Origin: JBJKPP01 sp046706145
Lineage (GTDB): Bacteria > Bacteroidota > Ignavibacteria > Ignavibacteriales > Ignavibacteriaceae
NCBI GenBank assembly: GCA_046706145.1
Contig: JBJKPP010000194.1
Location: forward strand, 1 to 10,234
Direction of reading: 5' to 3'
Length of the DNA: 10,234 nucleotides
The notes below the pieces were generated by a model that was not told the origin of the DNA, searched no databases, and saw nothing but the letters and a program-made list of their open reading frames with translations. Each line of letters opens with the position of its first letter. Position 1 is the stretch's first letter. The position numbers were made by a program, and so were the translations under genes. Below, piece by piece: positions 1-6,046 of this stretch.

Positions 1-46
1 TACTTTTAGCACCTGAGAGGCCTTTTTGATGGAATAAGTAGTAATG

Positions 47-78
47 GTTGATAATTCCATAATAAATATTTACATTTG
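47..78 (+). promoter_or_regulatory. Predicted Bacteroidota-type promoter for the HTH-integrase module
   Basis: A GTTG at 47-50 (-33 element) is followed after 20 nt by TACATTTG at 71-78, an exact match to the TAnnTTTG -7 consensus known for the Bacteroidota housekeeping sigma factor. The spacing falls in the usual 19-21 nt range. Transcription would begin just downstream, leaving a leader of roughly 110 nt before the ATG at 197. The -7 element overlaps the palindromes TACATTTGTA (71-80) and TTGTACAA (76-83), which would suit repressor control. The match is by eye in AT-rich DNA, so it is only a candidate. Confidence 0.4.
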
Positions 79-151
79 TACAATTGATAAAGAACTGAAT
101 TATTTATTAGAAAATTAGTATAAATGATAATTAAATGCGAGAAATGTAAAT
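68..151. repeat. Inverted repeat flanking the leader of the mobile-element operon
   Basis: ATTTACATTT at 68-77 is the exact reverse complement of AAATGTAAAT at 142-151. The left arm overlaps the predicted -7 promoter element and the right arm lies in the untranslated leader. Two such sites about 74 nt apart could be paired operators for a repressor such as the adjacent HTH protein. Ten-base A/T-dominated repeats can arise by chance at this composition, so a function is inferred only. Confidence 0.3.
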
Positions 152-165
152 AATTATGTTAAATA

Positions 166-182
166 ATCATTCAAAAAATGAT
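166..182 (+). repeat. Small hairpin directly before the ribosome binding site
   Basis: ATCATT (166-171) and AATGAT (177-182) can form a 6-bp stem with a 5-nt loop, ending one base before the AAGGAG Shine-Dalgarno sequence at 183-188 of the first gene. It is weak (A/T pairs mostly) and may have no function. Confidence 0.2.
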
Positions 183-196
183 AAGGAGTAACAATT

Positions 197-538
197 ATGT
201 TGATTAGTGCAGCTCGTTTGAAGGCTGGCATAATTGAGAAGTTCGGGAGCCAGGCTGAGTTCGCAAAAAAGTTAGAAGTGGCCGAGGGACAGGTTACTCG
301 TGGTATTAGGAGTCAGACGCCAAAATTCATTGCAAGATGTAAAAGAGCAGGTATTGACATTGAAAAGTTAATGGCTGAGCAAAGGATCGAGGAACAGGAT
401 ATGGAAAAGAAAGTCAGCGCAGAGGAGAGAATAAAGGAACTTGAGAAGTTAGTCGAACATCAAGCGAATTTGATAAAGTCATACGAATTGATCCTCGAAA
501 GCAGATTGGAAAAATTGAAAACTGAACCTCAGAAATAG
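197..538 (+). CDS. Small helix-turn-helix protein with C-terminal coiled coil, predicted mobile-element regulator
   Basis: A 113-residue protein. Residues about 15-38 fit a Cro/CI-like (XRE) helix-turn-helix: QAEFAKKL as the first helix, then VAEGQVTRGIR as turn and recognition helix. The following PKFIARCKRAGIDIEKLM stretch resembles the helix that closes such domains in phage repressor-like proteins. Residues about 62-108 are highly charged heptad-like sequence and probably form a coiled coil for dimerisation. The ATG is supported by AAGGAG 8 nt upstream. The stop lies 36 nt before the integrase start and the two share orientation, so they are probably one operon. The likely role is repressor or control of integrase expression or excision. 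An excisionase-like directionality factor cannot be excluded. The DNA-binding call is fairly sure; the exact role is inferred. Confidence 0.7.
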   Translation: MLISAARLKAGIIEKFGSQAEFAKKLEVAEGQVTRGIRSQTPKFIARCKRAGIDIEKLMAEQRIEEQDMEKKVSAEERIKELEKLVEHQANLIKSYELILESRLEKLKTEPQK

Positions 539-550
539 ACTACATATCAT

Positions 551-570
551 TCATTCAAAAACACGGGAGG
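551..570 (+). promoter_or_regulatory. Leader repeat and ribosome binding site of the integrase gene
   Basis: TCATTCAAAA at 551-560 is an exact copy of the 10-mer at 167-176, which precedes the first gene of the module. GGGAGG at 565-570 is the integrase Shine-Dalgarno sequence. A repeated motif in front of both genes could be a shared protein-binding site or simply similar A-rich leaders. Confidence 0.3.
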
Positions 571-574
571 AATT

Positions 575-1657
575 ATGGCTACTATAAGAATAAGGAAGGG
601 AAGGCTCTTTCTTGACTATTATGATTCGGGCGGCAAGAGGCATCGAAAGGCCTTACACCTGGACAAGAATAGGGAAAATATGAGTAAGGCTAGGATTGAA
701 AAGAAGAAGCTTGAGTATGAACTCGAGGCGGGTATTCATATTGAAAGAAAGCGTAGAGTTAATAGAGAAGCAAAATCTCTATGTGAAGGATTTGAGGAGT
801 TCATTGGTCTGCGAAAAAACTTGAGTGTCGCAACTATTGAATCGTATAATTATTCTTTTAAGAATGTAGTAAACCTTTTCGGTGACGCAAAAATAAGAGA
901 TATTGATGAAGCTAAGATGGAACAACTGGAGAGGCTGCTGAAAACGAGGATCTCTGAAAACTCAGTTGCGTCTTATTTCAATAAGCTCAAGGTGATCTTC
1001 GAATATTTCAAGAGTCAAAGGTACATAGAAGTGAATCCGGTACCTGACAGACAAATGAAGATTGAAGAGCCTTTGGCATTTGAGAGAAAACAAATTGAAG
1101 ATATCCTGTCTAAGTTAAAAAAGAAGAACCGGAAACATTACCGCGTAGTTGCATTATTGACATTGACAGGGATGAGGATTTCGGAGTTGTTGAGGTTGAG
1201 TTTTGACGATATTGATTTTAAAGAAAATATTATGGTAATCAGAAATACTAAGGGAAGGCGAGAAGATAAATTCCCGTTATATGAAGAATTGAGAGAATTT
1301 CTTCTTAATGAATTTCCAAATCGAGAGGGTTTCTTGTTCGATTATAAGAGTAAGGACTCTATGAAATTTTTTAAGAAGTTCTTAATTAAGGAAGGATATT
1401 TTGATTATAATTTTCATAATTTACGGAAGACATTTATTTCTAAGTTGGTGAACAGCGGAATGAATGTCTTTGACGTAATGAAGCTTGCTCGTCATCGCAA
1501 CATCAATACAACACTGAAGCACTACACTGCATCTGAGTTGGCCAGGATGGGAGATGAGATAACAAGGCGTGCAAATATGGGCACATTTTTGGGCACACTG
1601 CACGAGAAGCCTTTGAAATTAGTGGAAAAAGCTAAGAAAATGAGGGATGTGGCTTGA
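575..1657 (+). CDS. Tyrosine recombinase / site-specific integrase
   Basis: A complete 360-residue phage-type integrase. It joins and cuts DNA at attachment sites through a covalent phosphotyrosine intermediate. Residues 1-30 (MATIRIRKGR, then GGKRHRKALHL) look like a small arm-site-binding domain. Residues about 69-160 are the SAM-like core-binding domain, and about 168-320 the catalytic domain. All six catalytic residues are visible: R201 in TGMRISELLRL, K226 in NTKGR, H281 and R284 in HNLRKTF, H307 in ARHRNINTTLKHY, and Y317 as nucleophile. A long tail (321-360) follows. The ATG is supported by GGGAGG 4 nt upstream. The TGA stop falls in the anticodon stem of the tRNA-Ala(GGC) remnant, so the gene runs directly into the attachment site. 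This arrangement marks it as the element's own integrase, and no damage is seen. Confidence 0.95.
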   Translation: MATIRIRKGRLFLDYYDSGGKRHRKALHLDKNRENMSKARIEKKKLEYELEAGIHIERKRRVNREAKSLCEGFEEFIGLRKNLSVATIESYNYSFKNVVNLFGDAKIRDIDEAKMEQLERLLKTRISENSVASYFNKLKVIFEYFKSQRYIEVNPVPDRQMKIEEPLAFERKQIEDILSKLKKKNRKHYRVVALLTLTGMRISELLRLSFDDIDFKENIMVIRNTKGRREDKFPLYEELREFLLNEFPNREGFLFDYKSKDSMKFFKKFLIKEGYFDYNFHNLRKTFISKLVNSGMNVFDVMKLARHRNINTTLKHYTASELARMGDEITRRANMGTFLGTLHEKPLKLVEKAKKMRDVA

Positions 1658-1699
1658 ATGGCATTCAAGAGGTCAGGAGTTCGATCCTCCTTAGCTCCA
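1653..1699 (+). other. Attachment site: 3' half of tRNA-Ala(GGC)
   Basis: These 47 nt align position for position with tRNA positions 27-73. Anticodon stem CTTGA/TCAAG encloses the loop ATGGCAT with anticodon GGC. The variable stretch AGGTC follows, then T arm AGGAG/CTCCT with loop TTCGATC, acceptor 3' strand TAGCTCC and discriminator A. The acceptor strand is identical to that of the intact tRNA-Ala downstream and keeps U70, one half of the alanine identity pair. No D arm or 5' acceptor strand precedes it; that DNA is integrase coding sequence. A tRNA 3' part beginning at the anticodon stem next to an integrase is the classic product of integration into a tRNA gene. The fragment is thus the distal att copy, and the intact tRNA-Ala(GGC) should lie left of the window. 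Confidence 0.85.
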
Positions 1700-1726
1700 C
1701 TCATAAGTTACAAACAACTAGTTAAT

Positions 1727-1799
1727 GGGGCTATAGCTCAGCTGGGAGAGCGTCTCGTTCGCAACGAGAAGGTCACCGGTTCGAACCCGGTTAGCTCCA
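1727..1799 (+). tRNA. tRNA-Ala (anticodon CGC)
   Basis: A full 73-nt cloverleaf. Acceptor GGGGCTA pairs with TAGCTCC and includes the G3:U70 wobble that defines alanine tRNAs. D arm is GCTC/GAGC, anticodon stem TCTCG/CGAGA, loop TTCGCAA with anticodon CGC (reads GCG), and T arm ACCGG/CCGGT with loop TTCGAAC. Discriminator A is at 1799. CCA is not encoded. It lies 27 nt after the tRNA-Ala(GGC) remnant, so the two were probably a tandem tRNA pair before the element inserted. No promoter was recognised in the 27-nt gap. Confidence 0.96.
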
Positions 1800-1978
1800 C
1801 GTAATACAACGCATCTCAACTTCTTTATATAAAAAATAAAAATTTTAACTTACTATCTATTTCCAAGTTATTTTGTGTTTTTAAAAATGAATGGTATTTT
1901 TACTAAATGTAGTTATTGAATAACAATGAATCTGCAATAAACACTTTGTATAATTAACCGCTTAATGAAACGTACGAT

Positions 1979-3127
1979 ATGAATAAAACACACACTCTTT
2001 TTATCATTCCTAAAACAAATCGTAAAGGTTTATTTTATTCACCATATATTTTATTTCTGATTGCTTTTAGTGTAGTGTTGAATTTTGGTAATAGTACATG
2101 TGGTAAAACCTTCGGGGGGTTGCACAACCATGCAAAAAAAAGTGACAACGCTATAATTAAAGAAGAATTTATATTCAAGAATCCACCCTTTGCTTCTTGC
2201 CATGCTTCAACAATTGTACAGGTAGGTAATGAACTAGTTGCAGCTTGGTTTGGGGGATCACATGAGGGAAGAGCAGATGTATGTATTTGGGTTTCACGCT
2301 ATGTTGGTATGAAATGGACGAAAGTCAAAAAAGTAGCAAGTGGAATTCAGAAAGATGGGAAAAGATTTCCTTGTTGGAATCCGGTACTTTTTCAACCTAA
2401 GAGTGGCCCATTAATGCTTTTTTATAAAGTTGGTCCGTGGCCTGCAGCGTGGTGGGGAATGCTGATTACATCAAAAGACGGAGGACGAACTTGGTCTGCA
2501 CCTGAACGATTGCCTGACGGCATACTAGGTCCAATCAAAGATAAACCTGTTCAATTATCAGATGGGACTATTCTTTGCGGCTCTAGTACTGAGTTTAGCG
2601 GTTGGCGTGTACACATGGAATGGACAACTGATTTAGGAAAAACTTGGCACAAAACCGAATCGCTCAACGACACAAGTAAGTTTCAGGTAATTCAGCCTAC
2701 TATATTGGTGCACGGCAAGAATGATATACAAATTCTTTGTCGAAGTAAAGAAGGTGTTATTACGGAATCTTGGTCAAAAGATGAAGGTGAAACCTGGAGC
2801 AAAATGCAGGCAACTGATTTGCCAAATCCAAATAGTGGAATTGATGCAGTGATGCTGAAAAATGGGATTTCACTTTTGGTTTATAATAATTCAAAAACCG
2901 AACGAACGCCATTAAATGTTGCAGTATCAAAAAATGGTAAGAATTGGAAAGATGTTCTTGTTTTAGAAGATCAACCAGGCGAATATTCTTATCCGGCAGT
3001 TATACAAACTTCTGACGGTATGGTTCATATTACCTATACATGGAAGAGATTATTAATTAAACATGTTGTTCTTAATCCAAATTTACTCATTCCTAAAACT
3101 ATGTTGAATTCAAATTCTACAAAATGA
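1979..3127 (+). CDS. Sialidase-like BNR/Asp-box protein, exported
   Basis: A 382-residue predicted neuraminidase of the COG4692/BNR_2 type, a six-bladed propeller family. Residues 19-36 form a hydrophobic segment after a basic start, fitting a signal peptide or signal anchor. C41 follows, but the preceding NST is not a good lipobox. The catalytic domain spans about 62-365. Family-typical segments are SCHASTIV (73-80), AAWFGGSHEGRADV, FPCWNPVLF, FYKVGP, LPDGILGPIKDKPVQL, GWRVH and YPAVIQTSDGMVHITYTW. Asp boxes are SKDGGRTW (165-172), TTDLGKTW (216-223) and SKDEGETW (266-273), with a degenerate SKNGKNW at 317-323. The enzyme is expected to hydrolyse terminal sialic acids or related glycosides outside the cytoplasm, but substrate preference in this family is largely untested. 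The start ATG has no clear Shine-Dalgarno sequence. Full length, no lesion seen. Confidence 0.85.
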   Translation: MNKTHTLFIIPKTNRKGLFYSPYILFLIAFSVVLNFGNSTCGKTFGGLHNHAKKSDNAIIKEEFIFKNPPFASCHASTIVQVGNELVAAWFGGSHEGRADVCIWVSRYVGMKWTKVKKVASGIQKDGKRFPCWNPVLFQPKSGPLMLFYKVGPWPAAWWGMLITSKDGGRTWSAPERLPDGILGPIKDKPVQLSDGTILCGSSTEFSGWRVHMEWTTDLGKTWHKTESLNDTSKFQVIQPTILVHGKNDIQILCRSKEGVITESWSKDEGETWSKMQATDLPNPNSGIDAVMLKNGISLLVYNNSKTERTPLNVAVSKNGKNWKDVLVLEDQPGEYSYPAVIQTSDGMVHITYTWKRLLIKHVVLNPNLLIPKTMLNSNSTK

Positions 3128-3162
3128 AATTTAGTTGTTATCTATATTGAGATAATACCAGC

Positions 3163-3594
3163 ATGTTGAAGTTGAGAAAGTTAACAGAAGAAGATTACAA
3201 AATCGTAGCAGAACTCTTGGGACAGTTAGGTTACAAAACTACTTTTTCACAAGCATTAGAAAGGATAAAGAAAGTAAATAATGAGCAGAATGGAACCACA
3301 TTTGCTTCTTTAAACGATGAAGGAAAAGTTACTGGTTTTTTGCAAGTTGTTTTGAACGAACGGCTCACATCGGAAACTTGCGGAGAAATAGTAAACTTGG
3401 TTGTTGAAGAAAAGGAAAGAGGCAAAGGCATAGGGACCGCGCTAATAGAAGTCGCAGTAAACTGGGTAAAAGACAAAGGCTGCGATAAATTGAGAATTAG
3501 GTGTAACACGATACGTACAGATACACACAACTTTTATAAGCATCTGGGATTTAAGGAAAAAAAGACTCAAAAAATATTTGATAAAGACATTTAG
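3163..3594 (+). CDS. GNAT-family N-acetyltransferase
   Basis: A 143-residue single-domain acetyltransferase that would transfer an acetyl group from acetyl-CoA to an unknown amine. Motif A covers EIVNLVVEEKERGKGIGTAL, with the pyrophosphate-binding R-G-K-G-I-G at 86-91. Motif B is NFYKHLGF at 123-130. The N terminus (LRKLTEEDYKIVAELL) is the usual first strand and helix of the fold. Length is normal. The gene starts 35 nt after the sialidase and its stop is 11 nt before the glycosyltransferase ATG, so co-transcription with at least the latter is likely. No strong Shine-Dalgarno sequence is seen. The substrate could be an amino sugar, given the neighbours, but equally a small molecule or protein; the sequence does not decide. 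Confidence 0.88.
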   Translation: MLKLRKLTEEDYKIVAELLGQLGYKTTFSQALERIKKVNNEQNGTTFASLNDEGKVTGFLQVVLNERLTSETCGEIVNLVVEEKERGKGIGTALIEVAVNWVKDKGCDKLRIRCNTIRTDTHNFYKHLGFKEKKTQKIFDKDI

Positions 3595-3605
3595 TCATTT
3601 TGTTT

Positions 3606-4256
3606 ATGTTAGATGAGATTACCGTAATCATTGTACATTTCAAAACTTTAGACTACACAAAAAAGGCGCTCAAATCCATCAGGAAATTCTATCCGTCTAT
3701 TAAGATTATTCTTGTTAATAATGGTGATGATGAAGAATCAAGATCGTTTCTATTTGAATTTGCTGAGAGGGATGTAAATATGTTATTGTTATCGCCTGGG
3801 AAAAATTTACATCATGGACCAGGAATGCATGAAGCCATTAAGCATGTTTCATCTGAATGGTTTTTAACTTTTGATTCCGATTGCGAGATATTAAAAAATA
3901 ATCTTTTCGAAGATATGTTTCGAAAAATTGATGAGAAGACTTATGCTGTGGGTGAGATAATTAATATAAATAAGTATGGATTTTTTGTCGGGAAAGGAGA
4001 AAAAAGTTTTGAATATGTTCATCCAAAATGCGGATTATTCAATCGTAAGATATACTTAAAACTTCCACCATTTGAAAAACATGGCACACCTTGTATTACA
4101 AATCAGTTTCAGGCCAGAAAAGATAACTACAAATTAACAAATTTTCCTGTGGATGATTATATTCATCATGTTCAAAGAGGGACTGCTGGCATTTATGGAT
4201 ATAAATTGGGAGTAAAGGGAAGACTAAACTGGATAAAAAATAAATTCTTTTCCTAA
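3606..4256 (+). CDS. Short GT-A fold glycosyltransferase (family 2-like)
   Basis: The ATG at 3606 is preferred over the in-frame TTG at 3600, giving 216 residues. The N-terminal ITVIIVHFKTLDYTKKALKS and the VNNG at 37-40 are the nucleotide-binding start of a GT-A domain. The metal-binding DxD is D90-S91-D92 in LTFDSDCE. GPGMHEAI (71-78) matches the helix that usually precedes it. The remainder holds a CGLFNRK segment and an unusual HHVQRGTAG near 187-195. No membrane segment is evident, so it is probably cytosolic, using a nucleotide sugar to extend a glycan or modify a lipid. It is shorter than many family-2 enzymes but ends naturally with TAA. It converges on the YjbQ gene with 11 nt between stops. 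Acceptor and donor are unknown. Confidence 0.8.
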   Translation: MLDEITVIIVHFKTLDYTKKALKSIRKFYPSIKIILVNNGDDEESRSFLFEFAERDVNMLLLSPGKNLHHGPGMHEAIKHVSSEWFLTFDSDCEILKNNLFEDMFRKIDEKTYAVGEIININKYGFFVGKGEKSFEYVHPKCGLFNRKIYLKLPPFEKHGTPCITNQFQARKDNYKLTNFPVDDYIHHVQRGTAGIYGYKLGVKGRLNWIKNKFFS

Positions 4257-4267
4257 CTTTCCAATAA

Positions 4268-4690
4268 TTATTCCCCGATTAAAGTTACCACAATTCTGCG
4301 GTTTCCACCATGATTTCTATGCTCACACAAGTAAATTCCCTGCCAGGTGCCAAAGTTTAATCTGCCATTAGTAACAGGAATGGAGATGCTGCTCCCAAGC
4401 AACACTGATTTTATGTGGGAAGTCATATCATCTAAGCCTTCATAATTGTGTTGGTAGATAGAAGAATCTTCGGGTACAATTCTTCTAAAATATGTTTCCA
4501 TATCTTCCCGTACTGTAGGGTCTGCATTTTCATTTATCGATAGGGAGGCTGAAGTATGCTGAATGAAGACATGCATAATGCCCTTAGAAATGTCTTTAAT
4601 CTCACTTACTTCAGAAATTATTTCATTTGTTATTAAATGGAACCCGCGACCCTTTGGTTTAAGCGTAATATTCTTTTGTATGATTTTCAT
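4268..4690 (-). CDS. yjbQ: YjbQ/UPF0047 family protein (secondary thiamine-phosphate synthase enzyme)
   Basis: A 140-residue protein matching the YjbQ family almost end to end. Signature segments are IQHTSASLSINENADPTV (43-60), HNYEGLDDMTSHIK (81-94), SIPVTNGRLNFGTWQGIYL (103-121) and EHRNHGGNRR. Conserved polar residues are H45, N53, E54, D57, H81, E84, D87, D88 and H92, with GTWQG at 114-118. Family members have been credited with weak thiamine-phosphate synthase activity in E. coli, and their true role is open. No thiamine gene lies nearby here. The gene is third in a minus-strand run after fur and the beta-lactamase-fold gene, 83 nt behind the latter, so it may share their transcript or use its own promoter. 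The Shine-Dalgarno sequence is weak. Family is sure; function is not. Confidence 0.92.
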   Translation of the reverse strand: MKIIQKNITLKPKGRGFHLITNEIISEVSEIKDISKGIMHVFIQHTSASLSINENADPTVREDMETYFRRIVPEDSSIYQHNYEGLDDMTSHIKSVLLGSSISIPVTNGRLNFGTWQGIYLCEHRNHGGNRRIVVTLIGE

Positions 4691-4773
4691 CTTCGCATTA
4701 AATTTTATGTCTTTGTTATTATTTAGGAAATATTTGAAGTATCCGGTTCATGGGGAGTCAAATTATTTTGCTG

Positions 4774-5490
4774 TCATTCTGGAACGTGCACTAAGAAATA
4801 ATCCTTAGCACTTTTGCCAATAGAAACAGCTTCTTTTTTTGTCATGTGCATTTCATCCGGAGTATCCTCATCATGACCTGCTTCGATAATCGCAAGGTCT
4901 GAACCTTTTGCATGTCGGACCAATTCTTCACAATAGGCTGTGTCACCACCATAACAAATTTTTATACCTTTGTATGTAAATTTGTATCCGTAAGCCGGTA
5001 CCTGTCTGGTTTTATGTGTGTCATGAAGATATTCTTTATGAACTACAGGAAATGGCTTAATTGTAACGTTCCTACTGCGGAAACTTCTTTTTGTATTCTT
5101 AATTTCTTTCAGACTGATTTCATATGAAATTGTCGTCGCATAAACTTTCTTAAACGCGTTGTAAATACTTTCTATCTCTATACATCCTGCAGGATAGTGT
5201 ATGGCAAGTGGAGTGGTTTTATGCATTACTCTTAAGTAGGTTAAGAGAGACCAGACTCCGCCAACATGATCATGGTGACCGTGTGTGATAATAATATCTG
5301 AGACCGATAATATCCGCTTCATACTTAATTCATTATTAAGGTCTCTTAGTATTCCGTCACCAGGATCAATAACAAAAATATTTTCGTCAGCTCTTAATAA
5401 AATTCCTGTAGCAATATTCGGGATAGAACAGAAAATCTTGATGGAAAAATTATTCTTAACCCATGATATTGGATACTTCTGCTCAGCCAT
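4774..5490 (-). CDS. Metallo-beta-lactamase-fold hydrolase (RNase Z-like)
   Basis: A 238-residue MBL-fold protein. The metal-binding signature is THGHHDHVGG (H70, H72, D74, H75). Further ligands are probably H151 in PVVHKEY, D183 in YGGDTAYCEE and H215 in DEMHMT; the C-terminal LVHVPE (H235) would close the site. FVIDPGDG near residues 39-46 is the usual first strand and turn. The HMTKKEA motif and GGDT resemble the RNase Z/arylsulfatase branch, but RNase Z proteins are usually nearer 300 residues, and no exosite arm is obvious. It is thus safest called a binuclear zinc hydrolase of unknown substrate. The start is 12 nt after the fur stop, with AGGAA 6 nt before the ATG, so it is very probably translated from the fur transcript. 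Confidence 0.85.
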   Translation of the reverse strand: MAEQKYPISWVKNNFSIKIFCSIPNIATGILLRADENIFVIDPGDGILRDLNNELSMKRILSVSDIIITHGHHDHVGGVWSLLTYLRVMHKTTPLAIHYPAGCIEIESIYNAFKKVYATTISYEISLKEIKNTKRSFRSRNVTIKPFPVVHKEYLHDTHKTRQVPAYGYKFTYKGIKICYGGDTAYCEELVRHAKGSDLAIIEAGHDEDTPDEMHMTKKEAVSIGKSAKDYFLVHVPE

Positions 5491-5502
5491 TAATAGTTCC
5501 TA

Positions 5503-5961
5503 TTATTTTCTTCCTTGATAATACTTACAGTTCTTAGGGTCTTTACATCTTGCAAAGATGTTAAATGAATAGCTTTCTACATCAAACCCAAGTTCACTAC
5601 TGACAGTGTGAGGGACCCTCTTGATTTGCGCATTTGTAAATTCAATTATTCTACCGCAGTCCATGCAGATTAAATGATCGTGACTTTGCCTTTTAAAGTT
5701 GCTCTCATACCGTGTTAAGTTCTCACCAAAATTTCTCTTGCTAAGGAGGTCGCATTGGACTAATAATTCCAGAGTTTTATAAACCGTTGCCCTGGAAACT
5801 CTAGACTTTCTATTCTTCATTTCTATGTATAAATCGTCGGCTCCAAAATGTCCTTTTTGGTCTAATGCTGCATCCAGAACTTCGAATCTTTCAGGCGTAA
5901 TTCTATTTTTTTCGCTCTTGAGAAACTTTCTAAATATTTCTGTTGCGTTAGGTTGCTTCAA
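5503..5961 (-). CDS. fur: Fur-family transcriptional regulator
   Basis: A 152-residue metal-responsive repressor. Residues 1-85 form the winged-helix domain, with GHFGADDLYIEM (37-48) and the recognition helix SRATVYKTLELL (56-67). The dimerisation domain holds HDHLICMDCGRIIEF (94-108), giving H94, H96 and the zinc pair C99/C102, then a second pair C139 and C145. The sequence after CMDCG favours Fur over PerR or Zur, but this is not decisive. Two details are unusual: the C-terminal cysteines are separated by five residues instead of the usual two to four, and Y131 occupies the place where E. coli-type Fur has a metal-binding histidine. It is the first gene of a minus-strand run with the beta-lactamase-fold gene (12 nt gap). 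It is divergent from the histidine kinase and probably autoregulated. Confidence 0.93.
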   Translation of the reverse strand: MKQPNATEIFRKFLKSEKNRITPERFEVLDAALDQKGHFGADDLYIEMKNRKSRVSRATVYKTLELLVQCDLLSKRNFGENLTRYESNFKRQSHDHLICMDCGRIIEFTNAQIKRVPHTVSSELGFDVESYSFNIFARCKDPKNCKYYQGRK

Positions 5962-6003
5962 TTCTCTAAACTGACCTAAAAATTACTTTTTTATTAGAAT
6001 AAT

Positions 6004-6019
6004 ATAATTAGATAATTAT
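6004..6019. promoter_or_regulatory. Candidate operator: 7-2-7 inverted repeat upstream of fur
   Basis: ATAATTA and TAATTAT are perfect inverted arms separated by GA. The site lies 43-58 nt before the fur ATG, a normal promoter distance, in the divergent region shared with the kinase gene. Its size and A/T content recall Fur and PerR boxes, which are 7-1-7 repeats, but the spacer is one base longer and the match to either consensus is partial. Autoregulation is plausible, not shown. Confidence 0.35.
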
Positions 6020-6046
6020 GAAATATAAATGAATTTCCCCAAATAA

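Noticed and set aside
1..29. C-terminal tail of an upstream gene (frame ending in TGA at 27-29)
   Set aside because: Only eight codons are visible before the stop and they cannot be recognised, so a coding claim is not supported.
1627..1699. A complete tRNA-Ala(GGC) gene
   Set aside because: The 26 bases before 1653 show no acceptor 5' strand and no D arm; they are integrase codons.
1522..1704. Minus-strand frame starting MSGAKEDRTPDLLNAIQ
   Set aside because: It is the antisense of the tRNA-Ala 3' half plus the integrase end. Peptides of this kind are known spurious translations of tRNA genes.
1949..1954. TATAAT as a sigma-70 -10 box before the sialidase gene
   Set aside because: No -35 element stands 16-18 nt upstream; the nearest TTGAAT (1916-1921) is 27 nt away. 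In this A/T-rich spacer the match is weak.
1801..1978. A gene or terminator between the tRNA and the sialidase gene
   Set aside because: The stretch is A/T-rich with no convincing frame or stable hairpin; AAAATTTT-type palindromes there look like composition effects.
3600..3605. TTG at 3600 as the start of the glycosyltransferase
   Set aside because: The ATG two codons later (3606) gives the same domain and is a more common start. The choice changes only two residues.
4257..4267. Bidirectional terminator between the convergent stops
   Set aside because: Only 11 nt lie between the stops, and no GC-rich hairpin with a U tract was found there or just inside the genes.
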